Source of the DNA: Edaphobacter aggregans DSM 19364
Lineage (GTDB): Bacteria > Acidobacteriota > Terriglobia > Terriglobales > Acidobacteriaceae
Direction: 5' to 3'
Assembly: GCF_000745965.1 (NCBI RefSeq)
Contig: NZ_JQKI01000017.1
Span: forward strand, 1-64,000
DNA: 64,000 bases
Shown: piece by piece, positions 1 to 8,956 of the stretch
Numbering within the stretch: position 1 is the first letter of the stretch
How the letters are laid out: each line of letters starts with the position of its first letter
The notes under the pieces: model-generated
Seen by the model: only the letters and a program-made list of their open reading frames with translations
Told to the model about the DNA's origin: nothing
Database searches by the model: none
Translations under genes and position numbers: made by a program

Positions 1-177
1 CCGACTTCCTACTGGTGCTCTTGTGCCCGGATTAAGAGCATGGCTCCGGTACTGGCGATCGCTGGCATGGTGGCAAGGGCGGTCATAGCGGCAGCCCTTT
101 GACCCCGTTGGAGAGACTTTTCAACCTATCGTCACCGGGTTGAATCGGATCCTAATTTTCCATCGAGGAGACGACCG
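1..177 (+). other. IS110 5' non-coding segment, possible bridge RNA region
   Basis: In IS110-group elements the non-coding stretch between the left end and the transposase start is known to encode the bridge RNA that pairs with donor and target DNA. This segment has the right place and length and contains local inverted repeats, but I could not identify the donor and target loops. The transposase start is preceded by a GAGGAG ribosome-binding site at about 165-170. The assignment is by position only. Confidence 0.35.
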
Positions 178-1570
178 ATGACGGCAGGTAAGAAGTTGTG
201 GCGAAACCGGAAGGAGAGAAAGAAATGGGCGCGACGATTGCAATCGGAGGACCCAGGCCTGGAGGTGGTTCATCCGCACGCCGCGGGGATTGATGTGGGA
301 ACAGCGCGCATTACGTCGCGGTGCGGCCGGACCGAGATCCAGAACCAGTACGCCGGTTTGAGTGTTTTACGGCGGACCTGCATCGTCTGGCCGACTGGCT
401 ACAGAGTTGTGAAGTAAAGACAGTCGCTATGCAGTCGACTGGGGTTTATTGGATTCCGCTCTACGAGATTCTGGAAGAGCGTGGCCTGGAGGTTTATCTG
501 GTCAATGCGCGGCACACCAAGAACCTGCCAGGACGCAAGAGCGACGTGCAAGAGAGCCAGTGGTTGCTGAAATTGCACACCTATGGGCTACTGAACAACT
601 CCTTCCAACCCGTGTCCGAGATTCGGATGCTTCGAACCTATTGGCGGCAAAGGGGAGAACACGTGCGTCAAGCGGCGACCTGCATTCAGCGGATGCAAAA
701 AGCCCTGACGCAGATGAACGTGCAATTAGCCAACGTGATCAGCGACATAAGCGGGCTGACCGGACAGGCGATCATACGGGCGATCGTGGCCGGCGAACGC
801 AATCCACGGAAGCTGGCTACGCTCAGTGATCCGCGGGTTCAAGCCAGCCAGGAAGAAATCGCCAAAAGCCTGGAGGGCAACTGGCGTCCGGAACTGCTGT
901 TCGTGCTGCAACAGGAAGTAGACATGTACGACACCTATCAGAAACGAATCGCCGAGTGCGACCAGCGACTGCAGTAGCACCTCGCCAGCTTGACACATCC
1001 CCTCCCAGTCCAACCCCCGACACAAAAGCCCAAGACAAAGAAGCCAGCAGCCAAGAATGCCCCACACTTCGATCTCAGCAGCGAACTGCAGCGCTCACAG
1101 GCGTCGACCTCACCCGCATTGACGGCGTAGACGTGATGGTCGCCCAGACGCTGCTCAGCGAAGTGGGACTGGACATGAGTCGGTGGAAAACCGAGTCACA
1201 CTTCGCCTCCTGGTTGGGGCTTTGCCCGGATAACCGTATCAGTGGAGATAAGGTGCTGGGCAGAGGTACGCGTCGCGTGGTCAACCGCGCCGCTACTGCA
1301 CTACGACAGGCTGCTAACACCCTGATGCGAAGCCGCAGCTACCTGGGTGCTCAATACCGCCGTTTGCGTACCAAGCTAGGCGCTCCCAAGGCCATCACCG
1401 CTATGGCTCATCGACTCGCCCGACTTGTCTACCGCATGCTGAAGTACGGTCAAACATACATCGACAGAGGGACTGAGTACTATGAAGAAAGATTCCGCCA
1501 ACAACAAATCCAGTTACTCCGAAAAAGAGCTGCCAAGCTTGGACTCAAAGTCGCGGAGATTCACGCTTGA
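178..1570 (+). pseudogene. IS110-family transposase, broken by two frameshifts and one stop
   Basis: Three reading frames must be joined to rebuild one IS110 transposase of about 460 residues. The first frame carries the start and the GIDVG motif with the first catalytic Asp of the RuvC-like DEDD domain. A lost A near 300 (GGA-AAC-AGC read as GGA-ACA-GC) moves the reading to the second frame, which carries QSTGVYW and the KSDVQESQW motif. An in-frame TAG at 975-977 replaces what was probably CAG. A lost C near 1094 moves to the third frame, which carries the C-terminal Tnp_20 domain with LTGVDL, HFASWLGL and GTRRVVNRAA. Each lesion is visible by comparing the flanking motifs in the three frames. 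The element should be immobile by itself. Confidence 0.9.
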
Positions 1571-1663
1571 AAGAGTTTTTGGAGAGAGAGGCAATATAAA
1601 GTGTCAATTTGGCCAAAACGGATCAAGAGTTTCGCGGCTAACCATTGAAAATAAATGAATTAA

Positions 1664-1740
1664 TGGTCGGGACGACTAGATTCGAACTAGCGACCTCACC
1701 CACCCCAAGGGTGCGCTCTACCAGGCTGAGCCACGTCCCG
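1664..1740 (-). tRNA. tRNA-Pro (anticodon GGG)
   Basis: The minus strand folds as a complete cloverleaf: acceptor stem CGGGACG/CGTCCCG, D-arm GCTC/GAGC, anticodon stem CACCC/GGGTG with loop TTGGGGT (anticodon GGG), a five-base variable loop AGGTC, and T-arm GCTAG-TTCGAAT-CTAGT. Discriminator A is followed by an encoded CCA at 1664-1666. It reads CCC and CCU proline codons. Confidence 0.96.
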
Positions 1741-1804
1741 ACACTTTGCGCGCAGTCCAAGCGGACAGCGGCGGGGTTGTTCCGTTAAGTGTACACCGAG
1801 CGGG

Positions 1805-2077
1805 TTACTTGGTGGGAGGAACGTATTCCTTTGGCAGCGCTCCGCCTTCGCCGAAGAAGAACTCGTTCATCTGCTCCACCAGGAACTCCTGTGCCTCGCG
1901 GGTCCAGGGCTGCAGGCGGTACTCGTTCAGCAACATCTTCTGCCGCTCCACCCATTCGCCCCAGGCCTTCTTGGAGACGTTCTTGTAGACCTTCTGACCA
2001 AAGTCGGAGTCGAACGGTGGTTCGTCCAGACCCTCCATCTCGGCTTTGTACTTCGTGCAGAACACCATATGCGCCAT
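1805..2077 (-). CDS. yggX: Probable Fe(2+)-trafficking protein YggX
   Basis: This 90-residue protein matches the YggX family in length and in its conserved blocks: FCTKYKAEMEGLD near the start with the conserved Cys, the VSKKAWGEW block, the LNEYRL block and the C-terminal EFFFG. YggX proteins are small cytosolic proteins linked to protection of Fe-S clusters and iron handling under oxidative stress. It follows the RNase R gene on the same strand after about 60 bases and may be read from the same transcript. The ATG start gives exactly the family length. Confidence 0.9.
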   Translation of the reverse strand: MAHMVFCTKYKAEMEGLDEPPFDSDFGQKVYKNVSKKAWGEWVERQKMLLNEYRLQPWTREAQEFLVEQMNEFFFGEGGALPKEYVPPTK

Positions 2078-2138
2078 TGTTCGCCTTCACTCCTTCAAAC
2101 TTCCTTATTCTACGATGTTCCTGCGGCGAGGGACTCGC

Positions 2139-4805
2139 TTACCTGCGCTTTCCCTTTGCCTTTCGGTCACGCGCGCGGCTCTTCGTCTTGCCCTTCGATT
2201 TTGGTTTGCCGGAGCGATCCGGGCTTGTGTGCGTGGCATCCTTTCTGGACCTTCGGAGCGACCGCGGCGCGCTCGCGTTCTCGTACTCCGAGGGCATCAG
2301 CGCGAACTGCAGGCGGCGCTGCTGGCGGTCGATGCGGTCGAGCAGGACGTGGACCTTCTGGCCGATCTTGAAGACTCGTCCGTTACTCGCGCCGACGATG
2401 GTGCGATCGGTGTCGCGGAAGAAGTAGCGGTCGTCCTGAAGGCTGGCGAGGGGAACCATTCCTTCGATGAAGAGCTCATCCAACTCGACGAAGAAGCCGT
2501 ACTTCGTGCAGGAGAGGATGATGCCGGTGAAGTCCTCGCCGACGCGGTCCTGCATGAAGCGGATCTTCTTCCACTCGATCAGCTCGCGCTCGGCGTCGTC
2601 GGCGCGGCGCTCGGCCTGGCTGGACTCGGTGGCGATGGAGTCGAGTTCGCTGTCGGGAAGCGGGCCTTCCTTCGCCTGTCGTCCGTGCGGTGCACGAGTC
2701 GCTGCCTTCTCTCCCCAGGGCTGCGGCTCGGTGCTCGGGATCGCGAAGCCTTTCGGGTCGGCGCCTGCATGCAGCAGATAGCGCAGAAGCCGGTGGACGA
2801 TCAGGTCCGGATAGCGCCGGATGGGCGAGGTGAAGTGTGTGTAGCTAGGCGAAGCCAGCGCAAAGTGGCCGGCGTTCTTCTCTGCATAGCGCGCCTGCTT
2901 GAGCGAGCGCAGCATCAGGTACGAGAGGATGCGCTCCTCGGGCTTGCCTTGGATCTTTGCCGTCAAACGCTGATACATCTGCGGCGTGACCGGGATCGCG
3001 TCAGGGATCTCGTGCGTCTGAACACTGCGGCCTGAGCTGCGCGCGTCGCGCCGGTCGCCCTTCGTCGTCACACGCTTCACGGGCAGGTTGCTGAAGCCCA
3101 GCGTGTAGCCGAACTGCGCGGCGGTGTCTTCGAACTCGACGATGCGCTTGGGGTCGGGCGTCTCGTGAATGCGGTAGATGCCGGGAATTCCTTGCGCCTC
3201 GATCCAGTGCGCGACGCACTCGTTGGCCGAGACCATGAACTCCTCGATCAGACGATGCGACCAGCCGCGCTCGGAGCGCACGATGGCCTGCATGTTGCCT
3301 TCGGGGTCGAACTGCACCACTGGCTCGGGCAGATCGAAGTCGATGGAGCCGCGGCGTTTGCGTTTGGCGTTCAGCTTCAATGCAAGCTCGTGCATGCGCT
3401 CGAACTCGGGGACGAGCTCGCTGAACTCAAACCTCGCGACCTGGTTGCCGTCGAGGACCGCCTGCACCTGCGTGTAGGTCATGCGGCGCGCGCTGCGGAT
3501 GATGCCTTCGCAGACCTCGAAGCCGACGATCTCGCCGCGCGCGTCGATCTCCATCAGGCAGCTCTGTACGAGGCGGTCTTCGTCGGGGCGGAGACTGCAC
3601 AGGCCGCTCGAGAGCTCGTTGGGCAGCATCGGGATGGCGCGGTCGGGAAAGTAGACCGAGGTTCCGCGCAGGCGCGCCTCGAGGTCGAGCGACGTTCCCG
3701 GACGAACGTAGTGGCTGACGTCGGCGATGTGGACCTGCAACTGCCAGTTGCCGTTGGCGAGCGGCTCGACGTAGACGGCGTCATCGAAGTCGCGCGCGGT
3801 CTCGCCATCGATGGTGACGATGGGGAGGCGGCGGAAGTCGCGGCGTCTTGCGAGCTCGTCAGCGGCGAGCTTGTCGACGGTCTGCTGCGCTGAATCTACC
3901 GCTTCGGCGAGCACGTTGGCCGGGAAGACGTGCGGCAGATGGTGCTTGCGGATGACGATCTCGACGTCGACTCCGAAGGCGTCGGGCGGTCCGAGGACCT
4001 CAATGACGCGTCCGCGAGCCGGCCTTCCGGGAGTTGGGAAGGCGGTGATCTCGACGTCGACGGCGAGGCCTTCGAGCGGAGTCAGCGGGCTCTCGGCTGC
4101 GGTCCAGCGGCGCTGCTGCTCCTGTGCCTCTTCGCCAAGAACGCGGTGCGGCGTCGCGGCGGACTCGGGTACGATCTCGTCGCCTTCGGCGATGAGGATC
4201 GGCTGCGTCATGCGGTCGTCGAAGGGCGTGACGTAGTTTCCCTTCGCGAGCGGAAGGTCTTCCCACGGGCTGCGGCGGTGCGAGCGCGCGTAGTGGAAGA
4301 TTCCTACGACGGTCGGGTTGCGGCGTGTGAGGACGCGAGCGACGCGGCCGGAGCGGCGTCCGTCACGGCCGCGCGGGGCTTCGTCGACGAGGACCTCGTC
4401 GCTTTGCATGGCTCCGTTGAGCTCATTCGGAGGAATGAACAGGTCGTCTTCACGGTTGCTGCTGCCGTTGGGGCGGACGAAGGCGTAGCCGTCGCGGTGC
4501 AGGTCGATGCGGCCGGCGACGAGGCGCTCGCGTGTGGGGTGCGGCTCGAGCGCGTTGGAGTTCCGCGGAGCGCGTGCGGTTCTGGCCGGGACTGCGGACG
4601 GAAGGCTCCAGTGGTCGTCGTCGATCTTGACCAGGGCTCCGCGGGCGGTGATGCGGGCGAGCTGCTCGAGCAGCAGGCGACGCTCGCGGCCGCCGCCGAG
4701 GCCGAGCTCGCGGACGAGTTGCTTGTAGCCGGCGCGCTGTCCGGCGGATCGGTCGATGCGGTTGATCAGCTCGCGATCGGTGAACTTGTAAGGATGTCCG
4801 GACAT
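2139..4805 (-). CDS. rnr: Ribonuclease R
   Basis: This 888-residue protein is a 3'-5' exoribonuclease of the RNase II/R family that degrades structured RNA. An N-terminal winged-helix and cold-shock-like region precedes the RNB catalytic domain, where the acidic motif ETARDFDDAV and the SIDFDLPEP block are visible. An S1 RNA-binding domain (GIILSCTKYGFFVEL) lies near residues 750-830, and a Lys/Arg-rich tail ends the protein, as in RNase R rather than RNase II. The gene follows a secreted protein gene by 25 bases and precedes yggX, so the three probably form one operon. Confidence 0.95.
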   Translation of the reverse strand: MSGHPYKFTDRELINRIDRSAGQRAGYKQLVRELGLGGGRERRLLLEQLARITARGALVKIDDDHWSLPSAVPARTARAPRNSNALEPHPTRERLVAGRIDLHRDGYAFVRPNGSSNREDDLFIPPNELNGAMQSDEVLVDEAPRGRDGRRSGRVARVLTRRNPTVVGIFHYARSHRRSPWEDLPLAKGNYVTPFDDRMTQPILIAEGDEIVPESAATPHRVLGEEAQEQQRRWTAAESPLTPLEGLAVDVEITAFPTPGRPARGRVIEVLGPPDAFGVDVEIVIRKHHLPHVFPANVLAEAVDSAQQTVDKLAADELARRRDFRRLPIVTIDGETARDFDDAVYVEPLANGNWQLQVHIADVSHYVRPGTSLDLEARLRGTSVYFPDRAIPMLPNELSSGLCSLRPDEDRLVQSCLMEIDARGEIVGFEVCEGIIRSARRMTYTQVQAVLDGNQVARFEFSELVPEFERMHELALKLNAKRKRRGSIDFDLPEPVVQFDPEGNMQAIVRSERGWSHRLIEEFMVSANECVAHWIEAQGIPGIYRIHETPDPKRIVEFEDTAAQFGYTLGFSNLPVKRVTTKGDRRDARSSGRSVQTHEIPDAIPVTPQMYQRLTAKIQGKPEERILSYLMLRSLKQARYAEKNAGHFALASPSYTHFTSPIRRYPDLIVHRLLRYLLHAGADPKGFAIPSTEPQPWGEKAATRAPHGRQAKEGPLPDSELDSIATESSQAERRADDAERELIEWKKIRFMQDRVGEDFTGIILSCTKYGFFVELDELFIEGMVPLASLQDDRYFFRDTDRTIVGASNGRVFKIGQKVHVLLDRIDRQQRRLQFALMPSEYENASAPRSLRRSRKDATHTSPDRSGKPKSKGKTKSRARDRKAKGKRR

Positions 4806-4830
4806 TCACCCAAGGATACGCGAGCGAGCG

Positions 4831-5676
4831 TCAGCGCTGCGCTGCGAGAGCGGTCGGCTCGCCGCGAAGCAGGTTCGCGGCCTGCTCGAGCGTGGTTGCG
4901 GGCGGAGTCGGGCGGAAGTCGGTCTTGACCTCGTCCTCCTGCTCGCCGATGGACTTGAAGATCAGGGCGCGGCCGGTGATGTGGATGTGCGACTCGGTGA
5001 TCTGCCAGATACCTGGCGCCAGCTGGCTGCGCTTGACGTTGAAGGTTCCGCCTTCGTCGAGATGGCCGAAGAGACCGTAGGCGAACTTGACCTCGCGGAT
5101 GAGCCTGCCCTTGATGTTCAGGATGCGATTGCCGGGTTTGGAGACGACGATCTCGCCGGCCATCGAAGCGAAGACGCGGGCCTCCATCGATGGGGCATCG
5201 AAGTTCGGGTCGGGCGTAAAGGCGAGCGCTATGCCGTCCGCGCCATCGTTCTTGACGGTCCAGAGGAAGGCGTCGGGAAGGAGGCGGAGCATGTTTTCAG
5301 CTCGCTTGTCGTCCTGCTGGCTGTCCTTGCGCTGCCTGGCCTGCTGGGAAGGATCGTGAACGAAGGACTCGATCCGCTGCATCTCCTCGTTGAGGCGGGC
5401 GGAGTCGAGCGGCCGGCCATCCTGCTGGATCTTCTTCTTTACGGAGCCGTGATCGGTCTCGACGACGGCGTAGACGAAGGTGCCCTCCGGTTTGGTGACT
5501 GTGGAGCGATAGCGCCAGCGGGAGTGGTCGTCTCGGTCTGCGGCCAGCTCAGTCTGGACCGCGTTGCGAACAATGGCTTGAGCGAGCGGGTCCTGTTTGG
5601 TTTGTTGTGCCGATGCAAGCAGACCAGCGGAAAGAAGCGAGACAGCAATTGTGCAACCGAGTAAGCCAGATCTCAT
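4831..5676 (-). CDS. Exported protein of unknown function
   Basis: The 281-residue product begins with a signal peptide ending near ALLASAQ. The mature part has mixed alpha/beta character, with alternating charged strands (for example TEDH-like and ILNIKGRLIREVKF segments) reminiscent of the LolA/LolB lipoprotein-carrier fold, but I cannot identify a family with confidence. It lies directly upstream of rnr on the same strand with a 25-base gap, so co-transcription is likely although the two proteins act in different compartments. Function is unknown. Confidence 0.75.
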   Translation of the reverse strand: MRSGLLGCTIAVSLLSAGLLASAQQTKQDPLAQAIVRNAVQTELAADRDDHSRWRYRSTVTKPEGTFVYAVVETDHGSVKKKIQQDGRPLDSARLNEEMQRIESFVHDPSQQARQRKDSQQDDKRAENMLRLLPDAFLWTVKNDGADGIALAFTPDPNFDAPSMEARVFASMAGEIVVSKPGNRILNIKGRLIREVKFAYGLFGHLDEGGTFNVKRSQLAPGIWQITESHIHITGRALIFKSIGEQEDEVKTDFRPTPPATTLEQAANLLRGEPTALAAQR

Positions 5677-5743
5677 TTACGTCCCTTGACCTCGTTCTGT
5701 GGTGTTGGATGCGAACCGGCCGGTATTCGTCAGTAACGCATTG

Positions 5744-5870
5744 AGGGGACCCCCTCCCCTTTTTGCGTAAAATATTGATTTATAATGGCTTATCTTGGCA
5801 CTTCGATCGCAAAGTATTGATTCTATGCAGTTTAGATATCAATATTGATTCTAAACGGGAAAGGTCCCCG
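5744..5870 (+). repeat. Dispersed intergenic repeat, copy A
   Basis: The element has a C-rich tract, a T-tract, TTTTGCGTAAAATATTGATT, a TTGGCACTTCG block, GCAAAGTATTGATT, and a near-palindrome at 5831-5855 centred on ATCAATATTGAT. The same order of blocks is present in reverse orientation at 61188-61303. With copy A, the two dispersed elements in 5677-6157 account for most of this 481-base gap. Confidence 0.65.
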
Positions 5871-6007
5871 GCTCTGTTTAAGGCCAGTGTCTCTTTCTTT
5901 AAGTCTGATTTAAGGATAGCAAAGTGGAGGTAATTAATCGGCACTTTATATTTCTTTTAAATGAGGGAGATGCGCGGTTTTGGGGCTTGACAAGGTTTTT
6001 GGGGCGG

Positions 6008-6100
6008 GAGAGGCAATACCTCAGGGGCTGAAGCCCCCTTTTTGGGGGGACCGTAATGCCGGGGCTTAAAAAGCCCCGGCCTACCTCAGAAGCAAAGGCA
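6008..6100. repeat. REP-like double hairpin
   Basis: Two GC-rich hairpins lie side by side. GGGGC-TGAA-GCCCC is at 6024-6037. A perfect ten-pair stem GCCGGGGCTT/AAGCCCCGGC with loop AAA is at 6058-6080. I recall this double hairpin, followed by CCTACCTCAGAAGCAAAGGC, as a recurrent intergenic element in acidobacterial genomes. It sits just downstream of tyrS and may also end its transcript. Confidence 0.65.
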
Positions 6101-6157
6101 AAAACAACGGCAATTGCAATAACAACAGCAAAAACGAGGACACCGACTTTGGATTGT

Positions 6158-7432
6158 TCAGGTGGTCCACTCGATGCGGACGGCGCGTTTGCCTAGGCGA
6201 AGGATGGGGGATTCGCCCAGTTTTTCGAGGTCGATGGTGCGGTCGGAGAACTTTTCGCCGTTGATGCTGACGGCGTTTTCCGACAGCTTGCGAGTGGCTT
6301 CGCCGGTGGAGGCGGCGAGGCCGGCTAGCTGGAGGAGTTTTGTGGTGCGGAGGGCCTCGACGTGCTGGCCGGCTGGTTGTCCGTCAGGGGAGGCGGAGAG
6401 GCCTTCGGCGGACTTTGGGATTTTGACGACGGGAACGTCTTCGGCGACGGACTTCTGCTGGAACTGGCGGGCCCAGCCCTCGGCGGCGGCGGCGGCGGCG
6501 GCCTGGGAGTGGAAGTCGCGGGTGATGGTGTGGGCGAGGTTCTTTTTGGCCTGCATGGGGTGCAGGGCTCCGGAGGCGACGTCTTCCTGCATCTTCACGA
6601 TCTCGGAGCCGCGGAGGTCGGTGAGGAGTGTCCAGTACTTCCACATCAGGTCGTCGGAGATGGACATGAGCTTGCCGTACATCTCGGCGGGGGGCTCGTG
6701 GATCCCGATGGCGTTGTTGAGGGACTTCGACATCTTCTGGATGCCGTCGAGGCCCTCGAGGATGGGGTTCATGAGGATGATCTGCTGGGGCTGGCCGAAG
6801 TGGCGCTGGAGATCGCGGCCGCGCATGAGGTTGAACTTCTGGTCGGTGCCGCCTAGCTCGACGTCGCACTGGAGCGCAACGCTGTCGTAGCCCTGGGCGA
6901 TGGGGTAGATCATCTCGTGCAGGGCGATGGGCTGCTCGTCGTTGAAGCGCTTGTGGAAGTCCTCGCGCTCGAGCATCTGGGAGACGGTGAACTGGGCGAG
7001 AAGCTTGACGAGGTCGTAGTAGGAGAGCTTGTCGAGCCACTCGGAGTTGTAGCGGACCTCGGTTTTTTCAGGGTCGAGGATCTTGAAGACCTGCTCCTTG
7101 TAGGTCTCGGCGTTGCGGTTGATCTCTTCGCGGGTGAGGGGCTTGCGGGTGACGTTGCGGCCGGTGGGGTCGCCGATGAGGGCCGTCGAGTCGCCGATGA
7201 GGAAGATGACGGTGTGGCCGAGCTGCTGGAAGTGGCGCAGCTTGCGGATGAGGACGGTGTGGCCGAGGTGGAGGTCGGGAGCGGTGGGGTCGAAGCCGGC
7301 CTTGATGCGCATGGGCTTTCCGGAGGCGATGGATTGCTGGATGCGCTCCTTCAGTGCGTCGAGGGGGATGATCTCGGCGGTGCCCTTGGTGATGAGGTCG
7401 AGCTGGTCTTCTACGGAGGGGAATGTCGGCAT
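6158..7432 (-). CDS. tyrS: Tyrosyl-tRNA synthetase
   Basis: This 424-residue class I aminoacyl-tRNA synthetase charges tRNA-Tyr. The N-terminal Rossmann domain carries the HIGH-box variant HLGH (DLHLGHTVL) and the KMSKS motif follows GIQ. An S4-like RNA-binding module ([18 protein letters not shown]) forms the C-terminus, as in the TyrZ-type enzymes of about 400-430 residues. The reading frame stays open far upstream, but the protein family begins at [10 protein letters not shown], so the ATG at 7432 was chosen. The gene is divergent from the DUF2256 gene, with 42 bases between the starts. Confidence 0.95.
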   Translation of the reverse strand: MPTFPSVEDQLDLITKGTAEIIPLDALKERIQQSIASGKPMRIKAGFDPTAPDLHLGHTVLIRKLRHFQQLGHTVIFLIGDSTALIGDPTGRNVTRKPLTREEINRNAETYKEQVFKILDPEKTEVRYNSEWLDKLSYYDLVKLLAQFTVSQMLEREDFHKRFNDEQPIALHEMIYPIAQGYDSVALQCDVELGGTDQKFNLMRGRDLQRHFGQPQQIILMNPILEGLDGIQKMSKSLNNAIGIHEPPAEMYGKLMSISDDLMWKYWTLLTDLRGSEIVKMQEDVASGALHPMQAKKNLAHTITRDFHSQAAAAAAAEGWARQFQQKSVAEDVPVVKIPKSAEGLSASPDGQPAGQHVEALRTTKLLQLAGLAASTGEATRKLSENAVSINGEKFSDRTIDLEKLGESPILRLGKRAVRIEWTT

Positions 7433-7443
7433 GGTCTGTCTTT

Positions 7444-7470
7444 CAGTATAAAGACGGGTCAGTATAAAGA
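7444..7470. promoter_or_regulatory. Tandem CAGTATAAAGA repeat between divergent starts
   Basis: The 11-base word CAGTATAAAGA occurs twice, at 7444-7454 and 7460-7470, in the 42-base gap between tyrS and the DUF2256 gene. The second copy places TATAAA only six bases before the ATG at 7475. It may be an operator or a -10 element of a nearly leaderless transcript. No -35 box is convincing. Confidence 0.3.
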
Positions 7471-7474
7471 GGCT

Positions 7475-7885
7475 ATGCCGGACAGGGTGCGGAAGCACGA
7501 GAGGGAGACTCCGAGGAAGGAGAAGATCTGCAGGACGTGCGGGAGGGCGTTTGCCTGGAGCGAGGCTCGGGCGCGGGATTGGGATGTGGCGAAGTACTGC
7601 AGCCAGGTGTGCAGCGGGTATGCGAAGGGTGAGCGGGATGCCGAGCTGGAGGCGGCGATTCTGGAGTTGCTGGCGGAGCGAGGTGCGGGGAAGACGATCT
7701 GTCCTTCGGAGGCGGCGAAGCGGGTGGGTGGAACTGCGGCTCGTCGCGACTGGGAGGGGCTGATGCAGCCTACGCGTGAGACAGTGCGGAGGCTGGTGAA
7801 GGCGGGAAAGATTGTGGTGATGCAGAACGGCAGGGTGGTGGATTCGGAGAGGGCGAAGGGGGATCTGCGGCTGCGGCTGCGGTAG
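7475..7885 (+). CDS. DUF2256-DUF3253 two-domain protein
   Basis: This 136-residue protein joins an N-terminal DUF2256 zinc-binding motif ([11 protein letters not shown]...KYCSQVCS, four Cys in two pairs) to a C-terminal DUF3253 winged-helix-like domain ([22 protein letters not shown] through [17 protein letters not shown]). This fusion exists in other bacteria. Its function is not known, though the zinc ribbon plus helix-turn-helix suggest nucleic acid binding. The reading frame is open far upstream, but that part is antisense to tyrS, and the ATG at 7475 gives the natural domain start. Confidence 0.85.
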   Translation: MPDRVRKHERETPRKEKICRTCGRAFAWSEARARDWDVAKYCSQVCSGYAKGERDAELEAAILELLAERGAGKTICPSEAAKRVGGTAARRDWEGLMQPTRETVRRLVKAGKIVVMQNGRVVDSERAKGDLRLRLR

Positions 7886-7943
7886 TAACCGTGGTTCAGT
7901 GTGCCATTGCGCCTTAGAAGGGTATAGCTCCCACGGCGAAACG

Positions 7944-7982
7944 CAGATCCTTCGACTTCGCTGCGCTTCGCTCAGGATGACA
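7944..7982 (+). repeat. Short dispersed repeat (CTTCGCTCAGGATGAC family)
   Basis: GATCCTTCGACTTCGCTGCG followed by CTTCGCTCAGGATGAC forms an imperfect hairpin closed by ATCCT/AGGAT. A related sequence occurs in opposite orientation at 48831-48867. I recall this type of element as abundant between genes in acidobacteria. It fills most of the 155-base gap before the next gene. Confidence 0.55.
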
Positions 7983-8039
7983 CTTCCTTGGTGTGACAAC
8001 GGAGACTCGCATCATGACTTCACGTCTATACTTTGGCGC

Positions 8040-8477
8040 ATGGATGCGGAGAAGATGCGCGCGATGCTGCTGAAGCTGCCGCATGTGGCGGAGACGATGC
8101 AGTGGGGCGCGAACCTTGTCTTCTGGGTGGCTGACAAGGCGATTGGCGGGAAGATGTTTGCCCTGGTGGACCTGGATGACAGGGGCGGGCCGGTGATCTC
8201 GTATGCGGCGGGGCCGGAGCGGTATGCGGAGCTGGTGGAGCGTGACGGCGTGATTCCTGCTCCGTATCTTGCGCGGGCGTACTGGGTGGCGGTGGAGCGG
8301 TGGGATGTGTTTCGCGCGAGTGAGTGGCAGAGCGAGCTGGAGGCGGCGCATGCGCTGATTCATGCCAGGCTGCCGAAGCGGACGCGCGACGTGCTGGCGA
8401 TGCCAGCGGGCGAGCGCAGGCGGCTGATCGCGGAGCGCAAGGCTCTGCTGGCGAGGCGTGCCGCAGCGAAGCGCTGA
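8040..8477 (+). CDS. MmcQ/YjbR family protein
   Basis: This 145-residue protein matches the MmcQ/YjbR (CyaY-like fold) family: an N-terminal LLKLPHVAETMQWGANLVFWV block, a FALVDLDD strand, the YAAGPERYAELVE block and an APYLARAYWVAVE block. Members are small cytosolic proteins of uncertain function, once annotated as DNA-binding. The ATG at 8040 gives the family start; a hexamer TATACT lies seven bases before it and no clear Shine-Dalgarno is present. It converges with a DoxX-like gene after four bases. Confidence 0.85.
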   Translation: MDAEKMRAMLLKLPHVAETMQWGANLVFWVADKAIGGKMFALVDLDDRGGPVISYAAGPERYAELVERDGVIPAPYLARAYWVAVERWDVFRASEWQSELEAAHALIHARLPKRTRDVLAMPAGERRRLIAERKALLARRAAAKR

Positions 8478-8481
8478 CCGC

Positions 8482-8868
8482 CTACACAGACGGCCTGCCG
8501 GGTCTTACGACTGCGTCGAAGTGGTGCCAGTGGGCGTAGATGAGGAAGATCACAAGCAGGGCGGCGAAGAGGGCCATGCCGATCCCCTTGGGGTCCATGG
8601 TGATGTGGTAGAGCAAGATGACGACGAGGATGGGGCCGAGGATGGTGAGGGCCACTCCGATGTAACGGCCGATGAGGAGCAACACGCCGGCGATGACATA
8701 GAGCAGGCTGAAGAAGGTGAACCATCCGTACTTGAACATGATGGTGAAGAGGGTTCCGGCGTCGCCGGGCGGAAGCTGCATGGGGATGAAGTGCAAGAAG
8801 CCGTTGAGGCCGAAGACGGTGAACATGAGGCCGAGGAGGAGGCGGGCGATGAGGACGGCAATCTTCAC
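8482..8868 (-). CDS. DoxX-family membrane protein
   Basis: The 128-residue product has four predicted membrane helices. Its N-terminal block (IARLLLGLMFTVFGLNGFLHF) is characteristic of the DoxX/DoxD-like family, followed by a loop with PPGDAGTLF. DoxX-like proteins are integral inner-membrane proteins, some tied to thiosulfate oxidation or redox homeostasis, but the substrate here cannot be told. The start is GTG, preceded by AAAGGAG at nine-base spacing. Confidence 0.85.
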   Translation of the reverse strand: MKIAVLIARLLLGLMFTVFGLNGFLHFIPMQLPPGDAGTLFTIMFKYGWFTFFSLLYVIAGVLLLIGRYIGVALTILGPILVVILLYHITMDPKGIGMALFAALLVIFLIYAHWHHFDAVVRPGRPSV

Positions 8869-8956
8869 GAGCGGTTCTCCTTTGGAGTTGGAGTGACCTG
8901 CGTAAGACCCGGGGAATAAGTTGCACCATAATAGAGGATTTGGGTAGGGTCAGCGT

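Larger units (their letters stand above)
1..1640 (+). mobile_element. Decayed IS110-family insertion sequence
   Basis: The element consists of a broken DEDD transposase gene preceded by at least 177 non-coding bases. Its left end may lie outside the window and its right end is not sharply visible; the AT-rich stretch after the transposase, before the tRNA gene at 1664, is the likely limit. IS110 elements lack terminal inverted repeats, so boundaries cannot be set from the sequence alone. It lies just downstream of tRNA-Pro in that gene's direction of transcription. Confidence 0.7.

Noticed and set aside
2046..4928. Several 240-330 codon plus-strand frames opposite rnr
   Set aside because: Composition is that of an antisense shadow and rnr is intact on the minus strand.
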